Positions 44,855 through 53,368 of a stretch of 64,000 nt of DNA are shown here, piece by piece. Under the pieces are notes generated by a model. It did no database searches, was not told where the DNA came from, and saw nothing but the letters and a program-made list of their open reading frames with translations. Source of the stretch: Acidobacteriota bacterium (GTDB lineage Bacteria; Acidobacteriota; Terriglobia; Bryobacterales; Bryobacteraceae); NCBI GenBank assembly GCA_025353165.1, contig JANXRE010000016.1:1-64000 (forward strand), in the 5' to 3' direction. Every line of letters starts with the position of its first letter. The first letter of the stretch is position 1. Both the position numbers and the translations under genes were made by a program.

Positions 44855-46867
44855 TCAGGCGGACAGCAGCCCCGCGCGCTCCAGCAGCGCATTCGGGTCG
44901 GGATCCCGGCCCATAAACGAGCGGTACAACTCCGCCGGATCTTCACTGTTCCCGCGAGCGAGAATTTTGTCGCGGTATTCGCGCCCGACTTCGGAATCGA
45001 AGACTCCGGCTTGCTTGAACCGTGTGAACGCATCGGCGTCCAGCACCTCGGCCCACTTATACGAATAGTAGCCGGCCCCGTAGCCCACGGGACTGCCGAA
45101 CAGGTGGGTGAAACCGGCGATCATGGCGTAATCCTCGGGTAGCGGCGTTGCCGCGAACTGCTGCAAGATGCGCCGGGAATAGTCGATCACGCTGCCGTCG
45201 CGTTCCGGGTCGTACTCGCGATGCAGCTTCAGGTCCACCGTCCCGTGGCCGAGCTGCCGCATCTGCGCGTTCGCCGATCGAAAAGTGCGCGCGCGAAGCA
45301 TTTTTTGGAATAGCTCTTCGGGAATCGGCTCGCCGGTCTCGTGATGCCTCGCGAAAAGGTCGAGAGACTGGCGTTCCCAGCACCAGTTCTCCATGATTTG
45401 GGACGGAAGCTCGACGAAGTCCCACGGGACGCTTGTGCCCGCAAGGCTCTTGACCTCCACGCGGCTCAGGCAGTGATGAAGCAGGTGGCCGAATTCGTGG
45501 AAGATGGTCTCGACTTCCCGGTGCGTGAGCAGCGCGGCCCTGTCGCCGATGGGCGGCGTGAGATTGCCGCAGATCAGTCCCAGGTGCGGCTGATCGGGAT
45601 CGACGGCGGGAATGCCGGTAATCAGGGTGTCCATCCATGCGCCGTCCCGCTTGTTCTCGCGAGGATACCAGTCCGCGTAGAAAGCTCCGAGCCGGCACCC
45701 GGCGTCGTCCTCGATGACGTAATACTTGACTTCGGGATTCCACACCGGCGCGCCGGATTGCTCGCGGACGCCGATGCCGAGCACGCGCTGGAAGATGTCG
45801 AACATGCCGGCGACGACCTGTTGAACAGGAAAGTAAGGGCGCAATTCCTCCTCGTCGAAGTCATAAAGAGCCCTACGCTCTTTCTCGGCCCAGTAGCCGG
45901 CATCCCAAGCCTTCAACTCCCGGCCTGCAAACCGCTCAAGCTGCTGGCTCTCGCGGTGAAACGCGGCTTCGGTTTTCTCACGCAGGTCCTCAAGGAAGCG
46001 CTGGGCGCGTTCGCCGTTGTGGGCCATGCGATCCTCGAGAACGAAATCGGCGAAATCGCCGAAGCCCAGCAGCTTCGCTTTTCGCCGGCGGAGATCGAGG
46101 ATGCGCACGATGTTCTCGCGGTTGTCGAGATCGCCGCAGGCGGCGCGTTGGTTGAACGCGCGATACAGATTCTCGCGAATTGAGCTGTCATCCAGATACG
46201 TCATGACCGGGATATAGCTCGGCGCCTGGAGGGTGAATCGCCAACCGTCGACTCCTTTGGCTTGCGCGCTCTGCCTCGCCGCCGCCCGCGCGCTTGCCGG
46301 CAATCCCGCCAGGCTCGCTTCGTCCTGGACAACGATCTCGTATGCATTGGTGGAGTCGAGGACGTTCTGCGAGAACTTCGTTGTGAGCTGCGTCAGCTCG
46401 ATGTCGATTTCCTGAAGCTTGCGCTTGCCATCGGCGTCCAGGTCCGCGCCGTGCCGGCGAAAGTCGGCCATAGTTTTTTCGAGAAAGCGTTTTCGCGCGC
46501 CGGCCAGGGACTTAGCTTCTTCGGTCTCCGCGAACGCCTGGATGGCTTGCCAAAGTTCCACGTTCAACACGATGCTCGAATAGAACTCCGCGGCTCGCGG
46601 CTGCACATTGTTGTAAGCCTCGCGCAACGCCGGGTACGTTGCGACGGCCTCCAGGTGGCCGACGACGTGCATGGCCTTGTCGAGCGGCTCGGTGCACTCA
46701 TCGAACGCCTTCATTGTGTTCTCGTACGTTCGCGGCCCTGGCGCTGCAATCGCTTCGAGGCAATTGCGGGCCTGCCCGATCAATTGGTCCACGGCAGGCT
46801 CGACATGTTCCGCTCGGACCTCATCGAACGGAATCAAAAATAAACGGCTAAGAAGGGGATTGGACAT
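44855..46867 (-). CDS. M3 family oligopeptidase (PrlC/oligopeptidase A-like)
   Basis: 670 residues, close to the ~680 of OpdA. The zinc motif TIFHEFGHLLHHCLSR (HExxH) and the later downstream Glu region (LPSQIMENWCWE) are present, with family features AFYADWYPRENKRDGAWMD and YYSYKWAEVLDADAF. It cuts short peptides, including cleaved signal peptides, in the cytoplasm. Divergent from the zinc-ribbon gene with a 27-bp gap between starts. Confidence 0.93.
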   Translation of the reverse strand: MSNPLLSRLFLIPFDEVRAEHVEPAVDQLIGQARNCLEAIAAPGPRTYENTMKAFDECTEPLDKAMHVVGHLEAVATYPALREAYNNVQPRAAEFYSSIVLNVELWQAIQAFAETEEAKSLAGARKRFLEKTMADFRRHGADLDADGKRKLQEIDIELTQLTTKFSQNVLDSTNAYEIVVQDEASLAGLPASARAAARQSAQAKGVDGWRFTLQAPSYIPVMTYLDDSSIRENLYRAFNQRAACGDLDNRENIVRILDLRRRKAKLLGFGDFADFVLEDRMAHNGERAQRFLEDLREKTEAAFHRESQQLERFAGRELKAWDAGYWAEKERRALYDFDEEELRPYFPVQQVVAGMFDIFQRVLGIGVREQSGAPVWNPEVKYYVIEDDAGCRLGAFYADWYPRENKRDGAWMDTLITGIPAVDPDQPHLGLICGNLTPPIGDRAALLTHREVETIFHEFGHLLHHCLSRVEVKSLAGTSVPWDFVELPSQIMENWCWERQSLDLFARHHETGEPIPEELFQKMLRARTFRSANAQMRQLGHGTVDLKLHREYDPERDGSVIDYSRRILQQFAATPLPEDYAMIAGFTHLFGSPVGYGAGYYSYKWAEVLDADAFTRFKQAGVFDSEVGREYRDKILARGNSEDPAELYRSFMGRDPDPNALLERAGLLSA

Positions 46868-46894
46868 CAGCGTGATAAAATCAGGATAACCTCA

Positions 46895-47644
46895 ATGCAT
46901 CCAGATATTCATCTGGTAACCAAGCTGCAAAGCCTGGATACGCGGATCGACGAGCTTCAGAAGGAAATTTCCGCTCTGCCGCGCCACGTAGCGCAGATCG
47001 AGAAAGCGCTTGAATCGCACTCACGGCATTTGGAGGCCAACCACGCCGCCCTGGCCGCCAACCACAACGAGCGCAAGAAGCTCGAAGGCGACATTCAGTC
47101 GGTGCAGCAGAAGACCTCCAAACTGCGGGATCAGATGAATGGGGCGAAGACCAACGAGCAATACAAAGCCTTCCAAAACGAGATCGCCCACTTCGAGAAG
47201 GAAGTCCGCAAACACGAAGACCGCATTCTGGACCTCATGGGCGAGGCCGAACCGCTGGACGCGAACGTGAAGAAAGCCGAGGCCGCGCTCGCCACCGAAA
47301 AGAAGCAGGTAGAGGCGGAGAAGAAAGCTGTCCACGACAGAACGGAACGGGACAGTGCGGAACTCGCGCAGTTGCAATCCGAGCGCAAGCAGGCTGCCGG
47401 GCAGCTTCCGCCGAGCACGCTGCAGCAGTATGAGCGTCAGCGCAAACGTGGGCATGGAATCGGAGTGGCCGAGGTCGTGGACGGACGGTGCAGCGCGTGC
47501 CATATCGTCCTGCGGCCCCAGCTTTTCGAGGATGTGAAGCACGGCGACAAGCTAATTCAATGCGAGAGCTGCGGCCGCGTGATCTACCACAATCCGCCCG
47601 TGAGTTTCGAGGGCGACGTCGCGCTACCTCAGCCCGCTTCCTGA
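46895..47644 (+). CDS. Coiled-coil protein with C-terminal zinc ribbon
   Basis: 249 residues. Residues ~10-180 form a long coiled coil (ESHSRHLEANHAALAANHNERKKLEGDI...), followed by a C4 zinc ribbon: CSACHIVLRPQLFEDVK and CESCGRVIYH. Matches the family of DUF164/zf-RING_7 proteins that bind nucleic acid or nucleotide-cycling partners in bacteria and H. pylori; the role here is unknown. First gene of a plus-strand run to argJ. Confidence 0.8.
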   Translation: MHPDIHLVTKLQSLDTRIDELQKEISALPRHVAQIEKALESHSRHLEANHAALAANHNERKKLEGDIQSVQQKTSKLRDQMNGAKTNEQYKAFQNEIAHFEKEVRKHEDRILDLMGEAEPLDANVKKAEAALATEKKQVEAEKKAVHDRTERDSAELAQLQSERKQAAGQLPPSTLQQYERQRKRGHGIGVAEVVDGRCSACHIVLRPQLFEDVKHGDKLIQCESCGRVIYHNPPVSFEGDVALPQPAS

Positions 47645-47651
47645 CACCGAC

Positions 47652-48824
47652 ATGTTGCGATTCGAAACGGCGGGTGAGTCCCACGGCGAGTGTCTTGTCG
47701 CGACCTTGACCGGCTTGCCGGCCGGCGTGCCCGTGGATATCGACGCGGTAAACCGGGAGCTGTGGCGCAGGCAGCAGGGTTTCGGCCGCGGCGGCCGCAT
47801 GAAGATTGAAACGGACCGGGCCGAGATTGTCGCAGGGGTGCGGCATTCGAAGACCATCGGGTCGCCGATCGCGATCCTCATCCGCAACGCGGATTGGAAG
47901 AACTGGACCGAGGCGTTGCCGGTCGAGGACGCGGTCGGAGGCGAGGACAAAAAGAAACCCGTGACACGGCCGAGGCCTGGGCACGCAGACCTCGCCGGCG
48001 CGATCAAATACAATTTCCAGGACGCGCGCTACATCCTGGAGCGGGCTAGCGCGAGAGAGACCGCGGCGCGCGTCGCGGTTGGCGCGCTGGCGAAGGCGCT
48101 GCTCGGCGAATTCGGAATCAGAGTGCTCAGCCATGTGGTTTCGGTCGGTCCGATTTGGCTGGAGCGAGCCGTGGCCTGGGACGAAATCGCGGCGCTCAGC
48201 CAGCGAGACCAGGTGCTGCTGGGATGCGTGGACGCCGGGATCGAAGCACGGATGAAGGAAGTGGTGGACGAGGCGTACCGAACGGGCGATACGGTGGGCG
48301 GCGTTTTCGAAGTGGTCGCGCACAATGTTCCGCCCGGCCTCGGCTCGCACATTGCGTGGGACACGCGTCTGGACGGACGCCTGGCGCAAGCGATCGTTTC
48401 GATGCAGGCGGTGAAGGGCGTCGAAGTGGGGCTGGCCTCGGAAGGGACCGCGGCGTTCGGCTCCAAAGTGCAGGACACGATTCACTACGACAAAAACGCG
48501 CGCCGTTTCACGCGCGGCGCGAATCGCGCCGGCGGTCTCGAGGGCGGCATCACCAACGGACAGGATATCCTGGTTCGCGGGTTGTTAAAGCCGATCTCGA
48601 CCCTGCGCCGCCCGCTTGAATCCGTAGATTTAGCGACGCGGGAGCCGGCGCTCGCGGCCTACGAGCGTAGCGACATTTGCGTGGTCCCGGCCGCGGGCGT
48701 GATTGGCGAGGCCATGGTGTCCATCGTGCTCGCCCAGGCTTTCCTGGAAAAGTTCGGCGGCGACTCGATGACCGAAACACGCCGTAATTTTGAAGGCTAT
48801 CTCGACCAGGTCAGGAACTTTTGA
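47652..48824 (+). CDS. aroC: Chorismate synthase
   Basis: 390 residues. Makes chorismate from EPSP using reduced FMN, the last shikimate step. Motifs: FETAGESHGECLVATLTGLPAGV, RRQQGFGRGGRMKIETD, RPRPGHADLAGAIKYNFQDARYILERASARETAARVA, GGLEGGITNGQDILVR. Begins seven bases after the zinc-ribbon gene. The stop overlaps the def start. Confidence 0.96.
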   Translation: MLRFETAGESHGECLVATLTGLPAGVPVDIDAVNRELWRRQQGFGRGGRMKIETDRAEIVAGVRHSKTIGSPIAILIRNADWKNWTEALPVEDAVGGEDKKKPVTRPRPGHADLAGAIKYNFQDARYILERASARETAARVAVGALAKALLGEFGIRVLSHVVSVGPIWLERAVAWDEIAALSQRDQVLLGCVDAGIEARMKEVVDEAYRTGDTVGGVFEVVAHNVPPGLGSHIAWDTRLDGRLAQAIVSMQAVKGVEVGLASEGTAAFGSKVQDTIHYDKNARRFTRGANRAGGLEGGITNGQDILVRGLLKPISTLRRPLESVDLATREPALAAYERSDICVVPAAGVIGEAMVSIVLAQAFLEKFGGDSMTETRRNFEGYLDQVRNF

Positions 48825-49339
48825 TGGTTCACCCGATAGTGAAATACGGCCAGCGGGTACTCGAAACGCCCGCGGCGACGATTACGGATTTCGACGATCC
48901 GGAGCTGCACAAGCTGGTAGCGGATATGTTCGATTCGATGTATGCGGCCAAAGGCGTCGGCCTCGCGGCGACGCAGATCGGCATCGGCAAGCGGATCGCT
49001 GTCGTCGACACCACCACCGGCGAAGACCCCTCGGCGAAGCTCGTCTTCATCAACCCCGAGATCATCGGCAAGGAAGGGGCGCAGACGGGAGAGGAAGGCT
49101 GCCTGTCCATACCGGGGTTTCGCGAGCAGGTCACCCGCTCGAACAAGGTCACGATCAAAGCGCAGAACGCGAAGGGCGAGTGGTTCGAGATGACGGGCGA
49201 TGGCCTGCTGGCGCGCGCGTTACAGCACGAGACCGATCATCTGAACGGCACACTGTATATCATGCATGTCAGTCCCCTCAAGCGCGATCTGATCCGGCGG
49301 AAGATTCGGAAGATGCAGAAGCTCGGAGAATGGGGCTAG
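48824..49339 (+). CDS. def: Peptide deformylase
   Basis: 171 residues. Removes the formyl group from new protein N-termini; metal enzyme. All three motifs are visible: GVGLAATQ, EGCLSIPG and HETDHLNG. ATG 48824 overlaps the aroC stop (TGATG). Followed by fmt, the usual pairing of the deformylase with the enzyme that adds the formyl group. Confidence 0.96.
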   Translation: MVHPIVKYGQRVLETPAATITDFDDPELHKLVADMFDSMYAAKGVGLAATQIGIGKRIAVVDTTTGEDPSAKLVFINPEIIGKEGAQTGEEGCLSIPGFREQVTRSNKVTIKAQNAKGEWFEMTGDGLLARALQHETDHLNGTLYIMHVSPLKRDLIRRKIRKMQKLGEWG

Positions 49340-49346
49340 CCTGACC

Positions 49347-50267
49347 ATGCGGCTGGTTTTCATGGGCACCCCGCAATTCGCCGTTCCCACACTCGAACGA
49401 ATCGTCGCAGCGGGCCATGAAGTTATCGCGGTCTACACGCAGCCGGACCGCCCCAAGGGCCGTGGCCAACAACTTTCGCTCTCGCCGGTGAAGGAAGCCG
49501 CGCTCCGGCTCGGGCTGGATGTTCAGCAGCCGCAACGCGTCCGCCGCCCGGAAGTCGTCGAGCAGCTTGCGGCTGCGCAGGCCCGCTGCATGGTGGTGGT
49601 CGGATACGGGCAGATCATTCCCCAATCGATCATCGACCTGCCGCCGCTGGGAATCGTCAATGTGCACGCGTCGCTGCTGCCGAAATACAGGGGCGCGGCG
49701 CCCATTCAATGGGCTATCGCGCGGGGAGAGACAAGCACGGGCGTGACCACGATGAGAATCGATGCGGGCCTGGACACCGGGGACATGCTGCTGAAGCGGG
49801 AAACCGGGATCGGCGCCGATGAGACCGCCATCGATGTCGCGGCGAGACTGTCGGTGGCCGGAGCGGATCTTCTCATTGAGACGCTGAAGGGTCTCGAAGC
49901 CGGAACGATCCCTCCCATCCCGCAGAACCACGCGGAAGCCACTCTTGCCCCTATCATCAAGAAGGAAGATGGACAGATCGACTGGAACTGGCCGGCCAGG
50001 GCAATCGTGAATCGTTCGCGCGGTTTGGTGCCGTGGCCGGGAGTCTACACGCGGTACCGGGGCCAGCAGTTCAACATCTGGCGGGCTCGGGTTGCCGGCG
50101 ACAGCGTAGAACCAGGAATGCTGGTGAACTTCGGAAGGCGTCTGCTCGCGGGAGCCGGCGACGGTTCGGTGGAATTGCTCGAAGTGCAGATGGAAGGCAG
50201 GAAGCGAGTGGACGCGGCGGCGTTCTTAAACGGATACCAGGTCAAGGCGGGAGAGCGACTAGGATGA
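49347..50267 (+). CDS. fmt: Methionyl-tRNA formyltransferase
   Basis: 306 residues. Adds formyl to initiator Met-tRNA. Motifs: VFMGTPQFAVPTLERI, NVHASLLPKYRGAAPIQWAI (the SLLPxYRG loop) and TGDMLLKRE, then the C-terminal tRNA-binding barrel. Seven bases after def and overlapping argJ (ATGA). Confidence 0.96.
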   Translation: MRLVFMGTPQFAVPTLERIVAAGHEVIAVYTQPDRPKGRGQQLSLSPVKEAALRLGLDVQQPQRVRRPEVVEQLAAAQARCMVVVGYGQIIPQSIIDLPPLGIVNVHASLLPKYRGAAPIQWAIARGETSTGVTTMRIDAGLDTGDMLLKRETGIGADETAIDVAARLSVAGADLLIETLKGLEAGTIPPIPQNHAEATLAPIIKKEDGQIDWNWPARAIVNRSRGLVPWPGVYTRYRGQQFNIWRARVAGDSVEPGMLVNFGRRLLAGAGDGSVELLEVQMEGRKRVDAAAFLNGYQVKAGERLG

Positions 50268-51442
50268 AACTGCCCCTCGGATACCGCTACGCTTCGGCGT
50301 ACGCGGGCATTCGCAAGAAGAGTAAGGACGACGTTGGGCTGATCGTTTCCGAGAGGATCGCGTCGGCGGCGGCGGTGTTCACCAAGAACCGCGTCCAGGC
50401 CGCGCCGGTTCGACTGGCCCGGCGCCATCTCAAGATCTCGCGTGGATTGGCGCAAGCCATCGTGGTGAACGCGGGGAATGCGAACTGCGCGACGCGCACT
50501 GGCGATCAGGTCGCGCTGGCGACGTGTCGCGCCGCCGCCGGTGAACTGGGCTGCAAGGTGGAACATGTAATTCCCGCATCGACGGGAGTAATCGGCGTCG
50601 AGATGGACGGGCAAAAGCTCATCCGGACGCTTCCGCGCCTGGTTAAGAACCTCGTCCCCGACGCATTCGAGGACGTGGCCCACGCGATGATGACTACCGA
50701 CACGGTGCATAAAGTCGCGGCGGCCGACGTCTCCATTCGCAATCGCCAGGTGCGGGTGGCGGGCATGACGAAGGGATCGGGCATGATCATGCCGAACATG
50801 GCCACGACTCTGGCCTTCGTGGTAACGGACGCCGAAGTGAGCCCGGGCGACTTAAAAGAGATTCTGGCCGCCGGGGTGGAGCGCAGCTACAACCGCATCT
50901 CAGTGGACGGCGACACATCGACCAACGACACGCTGGCGATTCTCGCGAACGGCGCATCGGGGGTGCGCCCGGGCGAGCACGATTTCAAGAAATTCCAAGC
51001 TGCGATCGACGAAGTGCTGCAGAGCCTGGCGGTGCAGATTGTGCGCGACGGCGAGGGCGCCCGGAAGCTCATCACCATCTATGTGGAGGGCGCGGCAGAC
51101 AATGCCGACGCCGCCAGGATTGGCCGCGCAATCGCCAATTCGCCGTTGTTCAAGACGGCGATTGGAGGTTCGGATCCCAACTGGGGCCGCGTTATCTCGG
51201 CGGCTGGGAATTCCGGCGCCGACTTCGATCCGGAGCAGGTGGACATCTTTTTGCAGGACACGCTGGTGTGTGAAGGCGGGTTGGCCGCGGAGTTCTCCGA
51301 GTCGAAACTCAAGAATAAACTGGATGACGACGAGGTTTCGGTGCGGTTCGCGATACACGGGCGCGGTCCGGGCGAGTCGCGCTTCTGGACCTGCGATTTC
51401 ACCGAGGATTATATTCGGATCAATGCGAGCTACCGCACTTAG
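50264..51442 (+). CDS. argJ: Glutamate N-acetyltransferase / amino-acid acetyltransferase
   Basis: 392 residues. Recycles the acetyl group in arginine synthesis, and may also make N-acetylglutamate. The self-cleavage site is in KGSGMIMPNMATTLAF, where cutting before Thr makes the two subunits; GATGVIG-like PASTGVIG and SVDGDTSTNDT are also typical. ATG 50264 overlaps the fmt stop. The end overlaps the next small gene by 20 bases. Confidence 0.95.
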   Translation: MKLPLGYRYASAYAGIRKKSKDDVGLIVSERIASAAAVFTKNRVQAAPVRLARRHLKISRGLAQAIVVNAGNANCATRTGDQVALATCRAAAGELGCKVEHVIPASTGVIGVEMDGQKLIRTLPRLVKNLVPDAFEDVAHAMMTTDTVHKVAAADVSIRNRQVRVAGMTKGSGMIMPNMATTLAFVVTDAEVSPGDLKEILAAGVERSYNRISVDGDTSTNDTLAILANGASGVRPGEHDFKKFQAAIDEVLQSLAVQIVRDGEGARKLITIYVEGAADNADAARIGRAIANSPLFKTAIGGSDPNWGRVISAAGNSGADFDPEQVDIFLQDTLVCEGGLAAEFSESKLKNKLDDDEVSVRFAIHGRGPGESRFWTCDFTEDYIRINASYRT

Positions 51443-51836
51443 CTTCGCGGCTGTCATAGCGGTGGCTGGTTTCGCCCAGATCACGTCCCGTTTCAACGAC
51501 ACCATTGCAGCCATGTCGGCGGCCCTGGCCGAGGACAACGCCGAGGCATTCCTGGAGCATGTGGACAGCAAGATGCCTGGCTATGAGCGGCTGAAGGCGA
51601 ACGTCGAGGCGCTGGTCAGTCAGGCCGACGTTCACTCCGGCGTGGATCAGATTGTCGAGGACGGCAACGAAGTCACCGTCGAGTGGGAGATGCGGATCAC
51701 CCCGCACGGCGACGCGTCGCGGATCGAGCCGCGCCGTGCGACGCTGAACCTGAAGTTCGAGCCGGACGGGAAGACGTGGAAGTTAGTGGCGCTCGACCAA
51801 GTGGATTTTTTTGAGCCGCCGCGCGTTCGGCCTTAG
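51423..51836 (+). CDS. Small secreted protein, NTF2/SnoaL-like
   Basis: 137 residues. Signal peptide (ALSFAAVIAVAGFA) then an alpha+beta fold beginning TIAAMSAALAEDNAEAFLEHVD and ending KFEPDGKTWKLVALDQVDFF. The pattern fits an NTF2-like cone fold. Function unknown. It begins inside the argJ end, so it is co-transcribed with argJ, and converges on the DUF190 gene (4-base overlap). Confidence 0.65.
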   Translation: MRATALSFAAVIAVAGFAQITSRFNDTIAAMSAALAEDNAEAFLEHVDSKMPGYERLKANVEALVSQADVHSGVDQIVEDGNEVTVEWEMRITPHGDASRIEPRRATLNLKFEPDGKTWKLVALDQVDFFEPPRVRP

Positions 51837-52180
51837 ACTCCGCCCCCCTGCGCCGGACCGTATTGCAATACCTGCACCTTTTCCATCGTGATCAGGCCGC
51901 TGCCGATCATCTCGTCGAGAATGGGCAGAAACGCCTCGATCTTCTCCTGGCTGTCCACGATCTCGATGACGATCGGCAAGTCCTCGGAGAGCCGCAAAAT
52001 CTTGGTCGTGTGCACCCGGCTGGAATGACCGAACCCCATCGGTCCGCGAAGCACTGTGGCACCGGCCAGATGCATCTCCCGCGCCTTGAGGACGATGCAT
52101 TCGTACAGCGGCTTGCCGCGGAACTTGTCGTCCTCGCCGAAGAAGATGCGCAGCAGCGTGGCGTCGCGGGGCAGTCTCAC
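51833..52180 (-). CDS. DUF190 family protein
   Basis: 115 residues with ATLLRIFFGEDDKFRGKPLYE, ILRLSEDLPIVIEIVDSQEKIEAFLPILD and GSGLITMEKVQV, the core of DUF190. GTG at 52180 overlaps the crcB stop (GTGA). DUF190 genes commonly accompany crcB and may relate to fluoride export or its regulation; the biochemical role is unknown. Confidence 0.88.
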   Translation of the reverse strand: MRLPRDATLLRIFFGEDDKFRGKPLYECIVLKAREMHLAGATVLRGPMGFGHSSRVHTTKILRLSEDLPIVIEIVDSQEKIEAFLPILDEMIGSGLITMEKVQVLQYGPAQGGGV

Positions 52181-52560
52181 CGGCTCATCTCCAGGGCGGC
52201 TACGGAACCGAGCCACACGCCCAACAGGCACACCAGAACCGAAGCGAGAACGTAGGCCATCGCGCGTCCCGGCTCACCCGCTCTCGCCAGATTGAGTGTC
52301 TCCAGGCTGAACGAGGAGAAGGTAGTAAAGCCGCCGCAGATCCCGACCATGACGAACTGGCGAGTGGTGCTGGCCACTAAAATTCGCCCTTCCGGCGCGG
52401 TCATCGTGGCGAACCAGCCGATGAACGTGCAGCCGATGATGTTGACAAACAGAGTGCCCCAGGGGAATGTCGGCCCGAGACTCCGCGCCGCCCACCCTTG
52501 CATCGAGTACCGTGCCACGCCGCCGAGCGCGCTCCCAAGTGCAATCCAGAAATAGACCAA
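52177..52560 (-). CDS. crcB: Fluoride ion exporter CrcB (Fluc)
   Basis: 127 residues and four membrane helices. Fluc signature: GGVARY at the start, FPWGTLFVNIIGCTFIGWF, GICGGFTTFSSFSLE. Dimeric channel releasing fluoride. Single crcB gene with DUF190. No fluoride riboswitch is recognised upstream, where only ~30 bp separate it from the divergent DinB gene. Confidence 0.94.
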   Translation of the reverse strand: MVYFWIALGSALGGVARYSMQGWAARSLGPTFPWGTLFVNIIGCTFIGWFATMTAPEGRILVASTTRQFVMVGICGGFTTFSSFSLETLNLARAGEPGRAMAYVLASVLVCLLGVWLGSVAALEMSR

Positions 52561-52589
52561 GTACCAGTGTAATTTGCCAAAATACGGAA

Positions 52590-53096
52590 GTGCGCAACGA
52601 AGAGGCTTTTCTCAGCTACTCGGTCGAGAAACTCGGACAGTACACCGATCGCATCTCGGTGTGCGTCGACAAACTGACGCCGGAGCAGCTTTGGGCCAGA
52701 GGCTCGGAAAACGAGAATGCGATGGGTAACCTGGTGCTGCATCTAGCGGGCAATGTGCGCCAGTGGATCGGGCACGGAATCGCCGGCCGGGAGAACGTCC
52801 GCGACCGCGACTCTGAATTCGCGGCGCGCCGCGACGGCGGCGAACTACGGCCGCTCCTGCGCAACGCCGTGAACGAAGCCATCGCGGTCATCGCGGCGCT
52901 GACGCCCGAGAGGCTGGCGGAAACGAAGAACGTGCAAGGTTACGACGTGACAGTGCTCCAGGCCGTGTATCATGTCGTCGAGCATTTCTCGCATCACGCC
53001 GGCCAGATCCTGTTCGCAACGAAGATGCTGACCGCGGACGACCTCGGTTTCCATCGCCACCTGCACGGCGCCAAACACGGCGGGCAAACCCCGTGA
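52590..53096 (+). CDS. DinB-like (DUF1572) four-helix protein
   Basis: 168 residues. Four-helix bundle with His residues placed for metal binding: LVLHLAGNVRQWIGHG and YHVVEHFSHHAGQILFATK. Many DinB-fold proteins are thiol transferases (bacillithiol or mycothiol linked); the role here is unknown. GTG 52590 is used; no strong ribosome site. Stop overlaps the next start (GTGA). Confidence 0.8.
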   Translation: MRNEEAFLSYSVEKLGQYTDRISVCVDKLTPEQLWARGSENENAMGNLVLHLAGNVRQWIGHGIAGRENVRDRDSEFAARRDGGELRPLLRNAVNEAIAVIAALTPERLAETKNVQGYDVTVLQAVYHVVEHFSHHAGQILFATKMLTADDLGFHRHLHGAKHGGQTP

Positions 53097-53368
53097 TTCG
53101 CAGGTGGCTGTTCATCGCCCTGCTTCTGCTGCTGACGCTTTACGCGGGCGACTACCTTTCGCTGAAGTACCGGATACCGGGAAACCGGGCCCAGTTCGGC
53201 TCCGTGCAGACGCGCACCTCGTACGCGGTGACACAAAAAAGCAAGAAGACCGAATACTACTTCAACCCTCCGGAGAACGAAACGTGCGTGCACTCGCTCT
53301 TTCCGCAGCTCGGACACAATCCGTGTTGGTACGTCGAGCGGAATCGCGTCAGGCAGATCGATTTGTAG
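53093..53368 (+). CDS. Small membrane-anchored protein, unknown
   Basis: 91 residues. One membrane helix at the start (RRWLFIALLLLLTLYAGDYLSL), a conserved-looking soluble part (RTSYAVTQKSKKTEYYF, ETCVHSLFPQLGHNPCWYV). Two Cys might form a disulfide in the periplasm. GTG start overlaps the DinB stop. The end overlaps the convergent phosphatase gene by 20 bases. No known family recognised. Confidence 0.6.
   Translation: MIRRWLFIALLLLLTLYAGDYLSLKYRIPGNRAQFGSVQTRTSYAVTQKSKKTEYYFNPPENETCVHSLFPQLGHNPCWYVERNRVRQIDL

Noticed and set aside
47235-48485. 416-residue minus-strand frame across the zinc-ribbon gene and aroC
   Set aside because: Antisense of aroC and the coiled-coil gene; no family features.
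52561-52589. Fluoride riboswitch upstream of crcB
   Set aside because: Only ~30 bp separate crcB from the divergent gene and no crcB-motif sequence is visible.
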